Assembly (NCBI RefSeq): GCF_027912415.1
Contig: NZ_CP115175.1
Location: forward strand, 2,790,001-2,854,000
DNA: 64,000 nucleotides
Direction: 5' to 3'
Origin: Homoserinibacter sp. YIM 151385
Lineage (GTDB): Bacteria; Actinomycetota; Actinomycetes; Actinomycetales; Microbacteriaceae
The position numbers and the translations under genes were made by a program. The notes below the pieces were generated by a model. It did no database searches. It was not told where the DNA came from and was given only the letters and a program-made list of their open reading frames with translations. This document shows, in pieces, positions 42,852 through 51,158 of this stretch. Every line of letters starts with the position of its first letter. Position 1 is the first letter of the stretch.

Positions 42852-43786
42852 GCGCGGCCTCCTCGCCGGCGGGTGATCGCGAGCTGCGCGACCGCGATGA
42901 TGATGATGACGGCGAAGAAGACGTAGCTGATCGCCGCCGAGTAGCCGAAGCGGTAGCCGGTGAAGCCGGTCTCGTAGATGTACTGGACGATCGAGCGGGT
43001 CGTCGGCGAGGAGGCCCCGCCGAGCATCTGGTACACCTGGTCGAACAGCTTGAGGGACGCCAGCACCTGCAGGATGAGGATCAGCACGGTGGTGGGCGCG
43101 AGCTGGGGGAGCGTGATCGACACGAGCTTGCGCCAGGTGCCGGCGCCGTCGAGCGAGGCCGCCTCGTACTGCTGCGCCGGGATGTTCTGCAGCGCCGCGA
43201 GGTAGAGCAGGAAGTTGAAGCCGACCGTCCACCAGACGGTCGCGATGACGACCGAGACCATCGCCGTGTCGGCATCCTGCAGCCACGCCTGGGGCGGCAT
43301 CCCGAACCAGGCGAGCACGCCGTTCGCGGCGCCGAACTGCGGGTTGAAGATCCAGACCCAGATCTGGGAGATGACGGTCGAGGCGAGCAGGAACGGCATG
43401 AAGAAGGACAGCCGCCACAGCCACTGACCGGGCAGCCCCTGGTCGACGAGGATCGCCATGACGAGCGCGACGAGGACGAGCGGCACGGTGCTGAGCAGCG
43501 TGAACCAGACCGTGTTGCCGAAGGACTGCCAGACGGTCGGGTCGCCGAGCGCCTCGGCGTAGTTCTCGAGGCCGATGATGCCGCCGCCCGTGCCCGCGAG
43601 GGAGAGGTCGGTGAAGCTCAGGTAGAGCCCGTTGAGGATCGGCCACACGAGGAAGAGCGCGAAGGCGACGAGGAAGGGGGCGAGGAAGCCCCAGCCGACG
43701 AGCTGCTCGCGGCGGCGGCCGCGGCGGCGCGCGGTGCGGACCTGCTCCGGCCGGGCGGTGGCGGGGCGTGCGGCGGTGGCGGTCAT
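42848..43786 (-). CDS. Sugar ABC permease, MalF type
   Basis: 312 aa CUT1 permease. A basic N-terminal stretch (ARRRGRRREQL) is followed by six membrane helices; the EAA loop QYEAASLDGAGTWRKLVSIT is present. Start ATG 43786 overlaps the binding-protein stop by 4 bp. Confidence 0.93.
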   Translation of the reverse strand: MTATAARPATARPEQVRTARRRGRRREQLVGWGFLAPFLVAFALFLVWPILNGLYLSFTDLSLAGTGGGIIGLENYAEALGDPTVWQSFGNTVWFTLLSTVPLVLVALVMAILVDQGLPGQWLWRLSFFMPFLLASTVISQIWVWIFNPQFGAANGVLAWFGMPPQAWLQDADTAMVSVVIATVWWTVGFNFLLYLAALQNIPAQQYEAASLDGAGTWRKLVSITLPQLAPTTVLILILQVLASLKLFDQVYQMLGGASSPTTRSIVQYIYETGFTGYRFGYSAAISYVFFAVIIIIAVAQLAITRRRGGRA

Positions 43787-45117
43787 CGCGAGCCTCCCTC
43801 GGGGTCGACCGGGTTCGGTCGGGAGAGCAGCTGGTCGACGCGCGTCTGGAAGGCGCGGACCGCCGAGGCCGGGTCGCCTCCGCCGAGCAGCGCGCCCTGC
43901 ACGGCCTCGCCGAAGTCGCCCTGGAAGTTGCTCCCGGCACCCGTGAACCAGGCGGTGGGGTCGTAGTGGACGATGTCGGCGGCGGCGGCGTAGTCGGCCT
44001 GGGGCTTCAGCTGCCCATAGCCGGGGCTCTCGGTGACGGGCAGGAAGGCGGGGATGTGGCCGGCCTCCGCCCAGGCCCCGCTCGCGCCGAGCAGCTCGGC
44101 GACGAAGCGGTAGGTCGCCGCGCGTCGCTCGGGGTCGGGCGAGTTCTGGTGCGGGAGCACGAAGGCGTGCGAGTCGGCGTAGGCGGCGGGCGTCCCGTAG
44201 AGCGTCGGGATGGGGCTGCCGCCGACGGGCAGGCCGATGTCGAGCATCGCCGGCAGCTCCCAGACGCCGGAGAAGATCATGCCGCTCTGGCCGGTCTGGA
44301 ACTCGGCGTTGGCGCTCGCGTAGTCGTTCCGGTTCGCCGCGATCTCGTCGTCGAGCAGCTCCTGCATGTAGGCGAGTGAGGTGACGGCGGCGTCCTCCTC
44401 CCATTCGAGCCTCCCGCCCTCCGGGAGCTCCATGGTGGCGCCCTGCTGGCGGTAGAAGGTCGAGAAGAGGCGCCACATCTGGGCGCCGTCGCCGAGGTAG
44501 CCGAAGGAGAGCGGGCGGCCCTCGCTGACGCCGCCGACCTCCCGGGCGAGGTCGATGAATCCCTCGGGGCTGTCGACGGGGGGCAGATGGCCGTCGGAGT
44601 CGAGCACGCCCGCCCGATCGGCGATGTCCTGGTTGAAGAAGAGCACGAAGGGATGCGCGTCGAGCGCGACCGAGAACAGCCGGTCTCCGGAGAAGCCCTT
44701 CTCCCAGACGGGGGCGCTGAACGTCGTCTCGTCGACGCCGGCCTCGGCGAGCTCGTCGAGGTCCCAGGGGTCGAGGAGGCCGCCGGGCGCATAGCCGGGC
44801 ATGCGGCTCGCGTGCATGATCGCGATGTCGGGCGCCCGGCCGCCGACGGAGGCCATGGCGAGCTTCGTGTAGTACGGCGTGCCCCAGGCGAGGACGGTCT
44901 GGCGGACGGCGACGTCGCCGCCCGCGTTGACCTCGTCGAGCATGCCGGACATGCGGACGCCGTCGCCGCCGGAGAGGAGGTGCCAGAACTTGAGCGGCAC
45001 GGCGCCGGCCGCGCCCGCGACCTGGGGTGCGCAGCCGGCCAGGGTGGCGGCGCCGAGGGCGGCGAGTCCGCCGAGTCCGCCTGCGAGGACCTGGCGTCTC
45101 GAGAGCTGATGGGGCAT
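43783..45117 (-). CDS. Sugar-binding lipoprotein, family 1 (CUT1)
   Basis: 444 aa. Tat-type lipoprotein signal: LSRRQVLAG with RR at 8-9 and lipobox TLAGC (Cys29). PBP type 2 fold, with VPLKFWHLLSGGDGVRM, AFVLPHQNSPDPERR and C-terminal helices. ATG 45117 is favoured by SD AAGGAG at 5 nt; GTG 45123 would sit on the SD. The promoter upstream carries a LacI-type operator. Bound sugar likely an arabino-oligosaccharide given the GH51 gene in the operon. Confidence 0.92.
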   Translation of the reverse strand: MPHQLSRRQVLAGGLGGLAALGAATLAGCAPQVAGAAGAVPLKFWHLLSGGDGVRMSGMLDEVNAGGDVAVRQTVLAWGTPYYTKLAMASVGGRAPDIAIMHASRMPGYAPGGLLDPWDLDELAEAGVDETTFSAPVWEKGFSGDRLFSVALDAHPFVLFFNQDIADRAGVLDSDGHLPPVDSPEGFIDLAREVGGVSEGRPLSFGYLGDGAQMWRLFSTFYRQQGATMELPEGGRLEWEEDAAVTSLAYMQELLDDEIAANRNDYASANAEFQTGQSGMIFSGVWELPAMLDIGLPVGGSPIPTLYGTPAAYADSHAFVLPHQNSPDPERRAATYRFVAELLGASGAWAEAGHIPAFLPVTESPGYGQLKPQADYAAAADIVHYDPTAWFTGAGSNFQGDFGEAVQGALLGGGDPASAVRAFQTRVDQLLSRPNPVDPEGGSR

Positions 45118-45147
45118 GGTCACTCCTTCGTGACTGGGGGTGCCCCC

Positions 45148-45175
45148 ACATTACATCGTTGTAACAGAGCGTCAA
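45148..45175 (-). promoter_or_regulatory. Promoter and LacI operator of the arabinoside operon
   Basis: Minus strand: -35 TTGACG (45170-45175), 16-bp spacer, -10 TAATGT (45148-45153). The near-palindrome TTACATCGTTGTAA (45151-45164) overlaps the -10 and is the likely site for the LacI protein encoded just upstream. Confidence 0.75.
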
Positions 45176-45177
45176 CC

Positions 45178-45251
45178 CCTCCTGATGTGAGTTTCTCCGC
45201 GTTCGCCGCGCGGATCCGCGCGGCGAACGCGGAGAAACTCACATCAGGAGG
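45178..45251. repeat. 74-bp perfect palindrome (GATGTGAGTTTCTCCGC family)
   Basis: Two 37-bp arms (45178-45214, 45215-45251), perfectly complementary, centred on GGATCC. Arms carry GATGTGAGTTTCTCCGC, found again at 58980-58996. It covers the LacI stop codon (45244-45246) and lies just upstream of the next promoter, so it likely terminates the LacI transcript. Confidence 0.9.
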
Positions 45252-46269
45252 CGGTGCTGGCTCGCGCGATGAGCTCCGTCGGCACCTCGACGACCCGGCG
45301 CTCGCCGCCGCGGTCCTCGATCCGCTCGAGCAGCAGATCGAGAGCCGCGCCCGCGAAGGCCTCCCGTGAGAAGCCGATCGTCGTCAGCGGCGGGACCGCG
45401 AAGCGCGCCGCCTCGACGTCGTCGAAGCCCGCGACGAGCACGTCCGCGGGGACGCGGACGCCGCGCGCCGAGAGCGCGCTCAGCGCCCCCAGGGCGAGCG
45501 AGTCGGTGAAGCCGAACACTGCATCCACCGCGGTCCCCGCGTCGAGCAGCGCCGCCGTGCCGTCGGCGCCGGCCGAGATCGTCCAGTCGTCGCAGGGCAT
45601 CTCGAGGTCCCGGTCGGCCGGCAGGCCCGCCGCCGCGAGCGCCTCGCGGTAGCCCTGCAGCCGCTGCCGGCTCGTCGAGGTGTCGAGCCCCGGCCCGGGG
45701 GCGCCGAGTGCCGCGATCCGGCGGGCACCGCGCTCGATGAGGTGCTCGGTCATCTGCCGCGCCGCCGCCGTGCTGTCGATGCGGACCTGATCCGCGCGAT
45801 CCTGCTCGACCTCGCCGATCAGCACCGCGGGCGGCAGGCGGTCGGCGTGCTCGACGGCGCTGTCCTCGAGCCGCACCGGATTGAGGACGACGCCGTCGAT
45901 GAGATGGGAGCGGGCCTTCGAGATGAGCGAGTACTCGCGGGAGGGCTCGCCGCCGGTCTCCTCGATCTGGACCGCGTACCCGCGGCGGTGGGCGTGCTGC
46001 ACGAAGTGCCGGGTGAGGTCGGCCGAGTAGGCGGTGCCGAGGTCCGGGAGGGCGAGCGCGACGACGCCCGTGCGCCCGTTGCGGAGCCCGCGTGCGCTGA
46101 GGTTCGGCACGTAGTCGAGCTCGGCCATCGCGGCCTCGACGCGCTCGCGCGTCTCCGGCTTCACGAACACCGTGCCGCCCACGACGTTCGAGACCGTCTT
46201 CGGCGAGACGCCCGCGAGCGCGGCCACGTCCTTCACGGTCGCGCGCGGCACGCCGCTCCCCATCGCCAT
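45244..46269 (-). CDS. LacI-family regulator of the arabinoside operon
   Basis: 341 aa. HTH ATVKDVAALAGVSPKTVSNVV (residues ~10-30), hinge with LSARGLRNGRTG, effector domain with ALALPDLGTAYSADL, DGVVLNPVR, FGFTDSLALGAL, VAGFDDVEAARFAVPPLTT. Start ATG 46269 has a -10 (TAGGGT) 7 nt upstream; that -10 overlaps the hrpA stop codon. The operator at 45151-45164 is the probable target. Confidence 0.9.
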   Translation of the reverse strand: MAMGSGVPRATVKDVAALAGVSPKTVSNVVGGTVFVKPETRERVEAAMAELDYVPNLSARGLRNGRTGVVALALPDLGTAYSADLTRHFVQHAHRRGYAVQIEETGGEPSREYSLISKARSHLIDGVVLNPVRLEDSAVEHADRLPPAVLIGEVEQDRADQVRIDSTAAARQMTEHLIERGARRIAALGAPGPGLDTSTSRQRLQGYREALAAAGLPADRDLEMPCDDWTISAGADGTAALLDAGTAVDAVFGFTDSLALGALSALSARGVRVPADVLVAGFDDVEAARFAVPPLTTIGFSREAFAGAALDLLLERIEDRGGERRVVEVPTELIARASTAS

Positions 46270-46276
46270 GCGGGCA

Positions 46277-46282
46277 ACCCTA
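46277..46282 (-). promoter_or_regulatory. -10 of LacI gene inside the hrpA stop
   Basis: TAGGGT on the minus strand; its TAG is the hrpA stop codon. Seven nt to the ATG. Confidence 0.5.
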
Positions 46283-49200
46283 GCCGCGCGGGGCCGCGGG
46301 GGCCTCGAGCGCCTTGCGGATCCGGGCGACGCTGACGGGGCCCTGTGCGCCGAGCGGCTGTGCGAAGAGGCTCAGCCGCAGCTCCTCGAGCATCCAGCGC
46401 ACCTCGCGCAGCCGCGGCGCCGCATCCGCCGGGAGCGGCAGGGTGCCGCCCGCCTTCCGGTAGAGCTCGACGGCCTGCTCGACCTCCGTCATCCACTGCC
46501 GGTCGCGCCCCAGGTTCTCGGCCATCCGCTCGACGCGGTACACGATCCCGCGGAGGTAGACGGGGATGCGGCGCAGGCGCTCGGCGCCGGCCGCGGCCAC
46601 GAAGCCGGGGTGCACGAGGGCGTCGAGCTGCGCCCTGGCCTCGGCGAGCGGCGACATGAGCGCGAGGGTCGAGGCTTTCGCGATCGCCCGATCCGCCTCG
46701 CGCGCCGCCTGGAGCGCGGCGGCCGTCTGCGCGACGACCGCGAAGACGCGGTCGAGGAGGCCGTCGGCGACCTCCGCCCGGAGCGCCTCGAACTCCCGGC
46801 TCGTGCGCGGGGCGCGCCCCCGCACGACCTCGCCGATCGCCGCCTGGAGCGCGTCCTCCATGAGCGCCGCGGTCGAGCGGTACGGGCTCGTCGCGAGCGC
46901 GAGCTTCTCCGCGTGGGTCAGGTGCTCCTGCACGTGGGGCGCGGGGCTGGGGGTGGCGAGGGCGAGCAGGCGGAGGATGCCGCGGCCGTGTGCCGCCTCC
47001 TGCTCGGCGCGCGTGCCGAGCAGCCTCACCGCGACGCTCGCGCCCTCGTCGACGAGCGCCGGGTAGGCGCGGATGGTGTTGCCGCCCTGGCGGACGTCGA
47101 GGTGCTCGGGCAGCTCCTCGAGGTCGAAGGCGGTGAGCCCGGAGCGCTCCAGATCGCTCTGGGGGGTCGTCGCGGCGCGCGCGACGCTCTGGCGGGCGCG
47201 CTCGCCCAGCGAGCCGCGCAGCTCCTCGAGGTCCTTCGAGCGGCCGACGCGGCGACCCCGCTCGTCGACCGCCGCGTAGCTCACGCGGAGGTGCGGCGGG
47301 AGCCGGTCGAGGTCGAAGTCCTCCGGGGCGACGGGCACGTGCGCGGCCTGGCGGATGAGGCCCGCGAGGGCCGTCGTGAGCGGGCCCTCCGGCTGCTCGG
47401 GGAGCTGCGCGATGAGGCGGCGCGCCCAGTCGCCCGCCGGCACGACGTTGCGCCGGATCGCCTTCGGCAGGGTCTTGAGCAGCGCCGTCACGAGCTCCTC
47501 ACGCATCCCGGGCACGAGCCAGTCGAAGCCCGCGCTCTCGATGCGGGGGAGGAGCGCGAGCGGCACGTCGACGGTGACGCCGTCGTCGCTCGCACCCGGC
47601 TCGAAGCGGTAGCGGAGGGCGAGCCGCTGATCCGCATCCCGCCACTCGCTCGGGTAGGCGGTCTCGTCGAGCGAGCCCTCGCCGCCGAGGAGGTCGTCGC
47701 GGGTCATCTCGAGCAGCCGCGGGCGGTCCCGGCGCTCACGGCGCCACCATCCCTCGAACTCCCGGACGCTCGCGACCTCCTCCGGGATCCGCGCCTCGTA
47801 GAAGTCGACGACGGCCTCGTCGTCGACGAGGATGTCGCGACGGCGGGTGCGCTCCTCCATCTCGCCGAGCTCGCGGCGGAGCGCCCGGTTCGCGCGGTCG
47901 AAGTCGTAGAGCGGGTCGCGGCGGATGTCGCCCGGCCACTCGCCGCCGACGAGGGCGTGGCGGATGAGGAGCTCGCGCGCCTGCGGCCGGTCGACCCGGG
48001 CGAGCTGCACCTTGCGCCGCTGCACGATCGGCACCCCGTAGAGCGTCGCCCGCTCGAGGGCGATCGCCGCCCCCTGCTTCTGCTCCCAGTGCGGGTCGGA
48101 GTACTGGCGCTTCACGAGGTCGCCCGCGAGCTGCTCGGCCCACAGCGGGTCGATCGCGCCCGCCGTGCGCGCGAAGAGCCGGCTCGTCTCGACGAGCTCG
48201 GCCGCCATGACGGCCGGCGGCCCCTTCTTCGCGAGCGAGGAGCCGGGGAAGATCATGAAGCGCTGACCGCGCGAGCCCAGATATTCGCGGCCGCGCTGGC
48301 GTTGGTCCTTCTGGCGGTCGTCGCGGAGGCCGATCCGGCTGAGGAGCCCCGCGAGCAGCGCCTTGTGCACGGCATCCGCATCCACCCCGTCGCGGATCGG
48401 CCCGACCTCGAGCCGGATGTCCTTCGCGGCGCGGCGGAGCTGCGCCTCGAGGTCCTGCCACTCGCGGATGCGGAGGTAGTTGAGGTACTCGGCGCGCGCC
48501 ATGCGCCGGAAGGCGCTGCCGCTGCGCTCGCGGCGCTCGCGCTCGAGGTGGCGCCACAGCTTGAGCAGGCCGAGGAAGTCGCTCGTCGGGTCGGCGAAGC
48601 GGGCGTGCAGCGCGTCCGCCTTCGCGCGCTCCTCGAGGGGCCGCTCGCGCACGTCCTGGAGACTCAGCCCCGCGACGATCGCGGCGACCTCGCGCACGAC
48701 CCCCTGCCGGCCGGCCTCGACGAGCATCCGCCCGAAGCGCGGATCGACGGGGAGGCGGGCGAGGTCGCGGCCCGTGCGCGTGATCCGGTCGGTGCCGGTC
48801 GTGCGATCGGGCGCGATGGCCCCGAGCTCGCGCAGGAGGTCGAGGCCGTCGGCGACGCCGCGCGAGTCGGGCGGCTGGAGGAAGGGGAACTCCTGGATGT
48901 CGCCGAGCCCGAGCGAGATCATCTGCAGGATGACGGCGGCGAGGTTGGTGCGGAGGATCTCGGGGTCGGTGTACTCGGGGCGCCGCGCGTAGTCGTCCTC
49001 CGAGTAGAGGCGGATCGCGATGCCGTCGCTCGTGCGGCCCGCGCGCCCGGAGCGCTGGTTCGCGCTCGCCTGGCTGATCGCCTCGATCGGCAGCCGCTGG
49101 ACCTTCGCGCGCGCCGAGTAGCGGCTGATGCGCGCCGTGCCCGCGTCGATCACGTACTTGATGCCCGGCACCGTGAGGCTCGTCTCGGCGACGTTCGTCG

Positions 49201-50110
49201 AGAGGACGATGCGGCGGCGGATGCCGTGCCCGCGGCGCCCGAAGACGCGGTGCTGGTCGGCGGCGCTGAGGCGGCCGTAGAGGGGCAGGATCTCGGTCTC
49301 GGCGGCCGCGCGCCCGGCGAGGGAGCCGCGGATCGCGTCCTCGGCATCCCGGATCTCGTTCTCGCCGGAGAGGAAGACGAGCACGTCGCCCGCCTCCTCG
49401 CGCTCGAGCTCGCGCAGCGCCTCGACGATGCCCTGGCCCTGATCGCGATCGCCGGCGTCGGGGGCGTCCTCGTCCGCATCCCCCTCGGCGCCCTCCGCGA
49501 CGAGCGGCCGGTAGCGCACCTCGACGGGGTAGGTGCGCCCGGAGACCTCGACGATCTCGGCCGGGTTCCCCTCGGCGTCGGCGAAGTGGCGCGCGAAGCT
49601 CTCGGGGTCGATCGTCGCGGAGGTGATGACGAGCTTGAGGTCGGGTCGGCGGGGGAGGAGCTGCTTGAGGTAGCCGAGGAGGAAGTCGATCGTGAGGCTG
49701 CGCTCGTGCGCCTCGTCGATGACGATCGTGTCGTAGCGGCGCAGCTCGCGATCGCGGTTGATCTCGGCGAGGAGGATGCCGTCGGTCATGAGCTTGACGC
49801 GTGTGTCGGCGCTCGAGGTGTCGGTGAAGCGCACCTGGTAGCCGACGAGGCCGCCGAGCTCGACGCCGAGCTCCTCGGCGACGCGCTCGGCGATCGAGCG
49901 CGCGGCGATGCGGCGGGGCTGGGTGTGGCCGATCCGCTCGCGGCCGAGCTCGAGGAGGATCTTCGGCAGCTGCGTCGTCTTGCCGGAGCCGGTCGCGCCC
50001 GCGACGATCACGACCTGCGCGCGCTCGATGGCGCGCGCGATGTCCTCCCGCCGGGCGCTGACGGGCAGCTCGGGCGGGTAGGTGATGGGCGGCAGGTCGA
50101 CGGGGCTCAT
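46280..50110 (-). CDS. hrpA: ATP-dependent RNA helicase, DEAH-box
   Basis: 1276 aa, cytosolic, full length for the HrpA family (E. coli ~1300). Helicase core: GATGSGKTT (38-46), TQPRRIAARS, DEAH (132-135), ITSATID, LSTNVAETSLTVPGI, QRSGRAGRTSDG; then the HA2/OB-fold regions and the long HrpA-specific C-terminal half (DUF3418). In E. coli it rescues stalled ribosomes. ATG 50110 has SD GGAGG at 5 nt. The divergent gene starts 95 bp away. No frame disruption noticed over its length. Confidence 0.97.
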   Translation of the reverse strand: MSPVDLPPITYPPELPVSARREDIARAIERAQVVIVAGATGSGKTTQLPKILLELGRERIGHTQPRRIAARSIAERVAEELGVELGGLVGYQVRFTDTSSADTRVKLMTDGILLAEINRDRELRRYDTIVIDEAHERSLTIDFLLGYLKQLLPRRPDLKLVITSATIDPESFARHFADAEGNPAEIVEVSGRTYPVEVRYRPLVAEGAEGDADEDAPDAGDRDQGQGIVEALRELEREEAGDVLVFLSGENEIRDAEDAIRGSLAGRAAAETEILPLYGRLSAADQHRVFGRRGHGIRRRIVLSTNVAETSLTVPGIKYVIDAGTARISRYSARAKVQRLPIEAISQASANQRSGRAGRTSDGIAIRLYSEDDYARRPEYTDPEILRTNLAAVILQMISLGLGDIQEFPFLQPPDSRGVADGLDLLRELGAIAPDRTTGTDRITRTGRDLARLPVDPRFGRMLVEAGRQGVVREVAAIVAGLSLQDVRERPLEERAKADALHARFADPTSDFLGLLKLWRHLERERRERSGSAFRRMARAEYLNYLRIREWQDLEAQLRRAAKDIRLEVGPIRDGVDADAVHKALLAGLLSRIGLRDDRQKDQRQRGREYLGSRGQRFMIFPGSSLAKKGPPAVMAAELVETSRLFARTAGAIDPLWAEQLAGDLVKRQYSDPHWEQKQGAAIALERATLYGVPIVQRRKVQLARVDRPQARELLIRHALVGGEWPGDIRRDPLYDFDRANRALRRELGEMEERTRRRDILVDDEAVVDFYEARIPEEVASVREFEGWWRRERRDRPRLLEMTRDDLLGGEGSLDETAYPSEWRDADQRLALRYRFEPGASDDGVTVDVPLALLPRIESAGFDWLVPGMREELVTALLKTLPKAIRRNVVPAGDWARRLIAQLPEQPEGPLTTALAGLIRQAAHVPVAPEDFDLDRLPPHLRVSYAAVDERGRRVGRSKDLEELRGSLGERARQSVARAATTPQSDLERSGLTAFDLEELPEHLDVRQGGNTIRAYPALVDEGASVAVRLLGTRAEQEAAHGRGILRLLALATPSPAPHVQEHLTHAEKLALATSPYRSTAALMEDALQAAIGEVVRGRAPRTSREFEALRAEVADGLLDRVFAVVAQTAAALQAAREADRAIAKASTLALMSPLAEARAQLDALVHPGFVAAAGAERLRRIPVYLRGIVYRVERMAENLGRDRQWMTEVEQAVELYRKAGGTLPLPADAAPRLREVRWMLEELRLSLFAQPLGAQGPVSVARIRKALEAPAAPRG

Positions 50111-50170
50111 GACAGCCTCCCATCGTACGTCGCCGGGGGCCGGGCCGAGCCCGCCCCTCGCATCCGCGGC

Positions 50171-50199
50171 TTGACGCAAAGTGCTTTGCATTGCAAAGT
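50171..50199 (+). promoter_or_regulatory. Promoter with palindromic operator for the winged-helix/ABC operon
   Basis: TTGACG (50171-50176), 17 bp, CAAAGT (50194-50199), 6 nt to the ATG. Between them lie GCAAAG-TG-CTTTGC (50176-50189) and CTTTGCA-T-TGCAAAG (50184-50198), overlapping palindromes that a repressor could bind. Confidence 0.7.
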
Positions 50200-50205
50200 A
50201 GGTGC

Positions 50206-50856
50206 ATGACCGGACCGAGCGACGTGCAGCACGACGAGCAGCCCCTCGACCCCGCCGCCGCGCTCGCCATCATCGAGGGCGAGCGGCGCAGCGCCACCCG
50301 CAGCGCCATCCGGCAGGTGCCCGTCTACTACTACGTGTGGGGCGGCGCGTGGCTCGTCGGCTACCTCGTCCTCTGGGCGTCTTGGCGCGAGTCGGGCGCG
50401 CCCGTCCACATCCCCGGCGTCGTCGCCGTGCCCGTCTTCGCCGCGCTCATCATCGCGGGCGTCGTCGTCTCGATGGTCGTCGGCATCCGCTCGAACCGGG
50501 GGATGCGCGGGCAGTCGAGCTTCGTCGGCATGGTCTACGGGTGGTCCTGGACGATCCTCGGCGTCGGCGCCGCCGCGATCGGCATGGCGCTCATCCGGAA
50601 CGGCATGCCGCCGGAGCTCGCGGCCCTCTACTTCCCGAGCGCCTACGCCCTCGTGCTCGCGGCGCTCTATCTCGCCGGCGCCATGCTCTGGGGCTCCATC
50701 GACCAGCTCGTGATCGCCGTCGTCGTCGCGATCGCGGGCTCCGTGAGCCCCTTCTTCGGCGCCCCCGCCAACTACCTCGCGATGGCGCTCATCGCCGGCG
50801 GCGCCCTCCTCGCCGGCGGCGTCGTCGCGAGCATCAGGATGCGGCGGCTGGCGTGA
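50206..50856 (+). CDS. Hypothetical membrane protein
   Basis: 216 aa with a hydrophilic N-terminus (residues 1-40) and five to six membrane helices (VWGGAWLVGYLVLWASW, VAVPVFAALIIAGVVVSMVV, ILGVGAAAIGMALI...). No domain recognised. Start ATG 50206 lies 6 nt from a -10-like hexamer. It is the first gene of a four-gene operon; its stop overlaps the regulator GTG by 4 bp. Possibly part of the exporter or its sensor. Confidence 0.75.
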   Translation: MTGPSDVQHDEQPLDPAAALAIIEGERRSATRSAIRQVPVYYYVWGGAWLVGYLVLWASWRESGAPVHIPGVVAVPVFAALIIAGVVVSMVVGIRSNRGMRGQSSFVGMVYGWSWTILGVGAAAIGMALIRNGMPPELAALYFPSAYALVLAALYLAGAMLWGSIDQLVIAVVVAIAGSVSPFFGAPANYLAMALIAGGALLAGGVVASIRMRRLA

Positions 50857-51158
50857 GCGAGCTCGATCCGGTCATCCACGCGGCCGCCCGGCTGCGGATC
50901 ACGGCGGCGCTCGCGGCGATCGGCGAGGGCGACCGGATCGCGTTCCCGCGGCTGCAGGAGCAGCTCGCCATGACCGCCGGCAACCTCTCGACGCACCTCC
51001 GCAAGCTCGAGGACGCCGGCTACGTCGAGGTCGAGAAGGCCCACCGGGGCCGCAGCCCCGTCACCTACCTCGCGCTGAGCCGCCGCGGCCGGCGCGCCTT
51101 CGAGTCCTACGCCGAGCAGCTGCGCGCCGTGCTCGGCGGAGAGGGGAGCCCCGCATGA
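50853..51158 (+). CDS. Winged-helix transcriptional regulator (HTH_34/ArsR-like)
   Basis: 101 aa, winged helix: RLRITAALAAIGEGDRIAFPRL, recognition helix AMTAGNLSTHLRKLEDAGYV, wing EKAHRGRSPVTYLALS, C-terminal dimerisation helix. This family usually represses its own ABC operon. GTG 50853 overlaps the preceding stop. The palindromes in the operon promoter (50176-50198) are probable sites. Confidence 0.87.
   Translation: MSELDPVIHAAARLRITAALAAIGEGDRIAFPRLQEQLAMTAGNLSTHLRKLEDAGYVEVEKAHRGRSPVTYLALSRRGRRAFESYAEQLRAVLGGEGSPA

Noticed and set aside
45178-45251. Terminal inverted repeats of an insertion sequence
   Set aside because: Arms are contiguous with no transposase between or near them.
46172-50209. 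1345-codon open frame on the + strand
   Set aside because: Entirely antisense to hrpA; low-complexity Arg/Glu/Ala-rich translation typical of GC-rich shadow frames.
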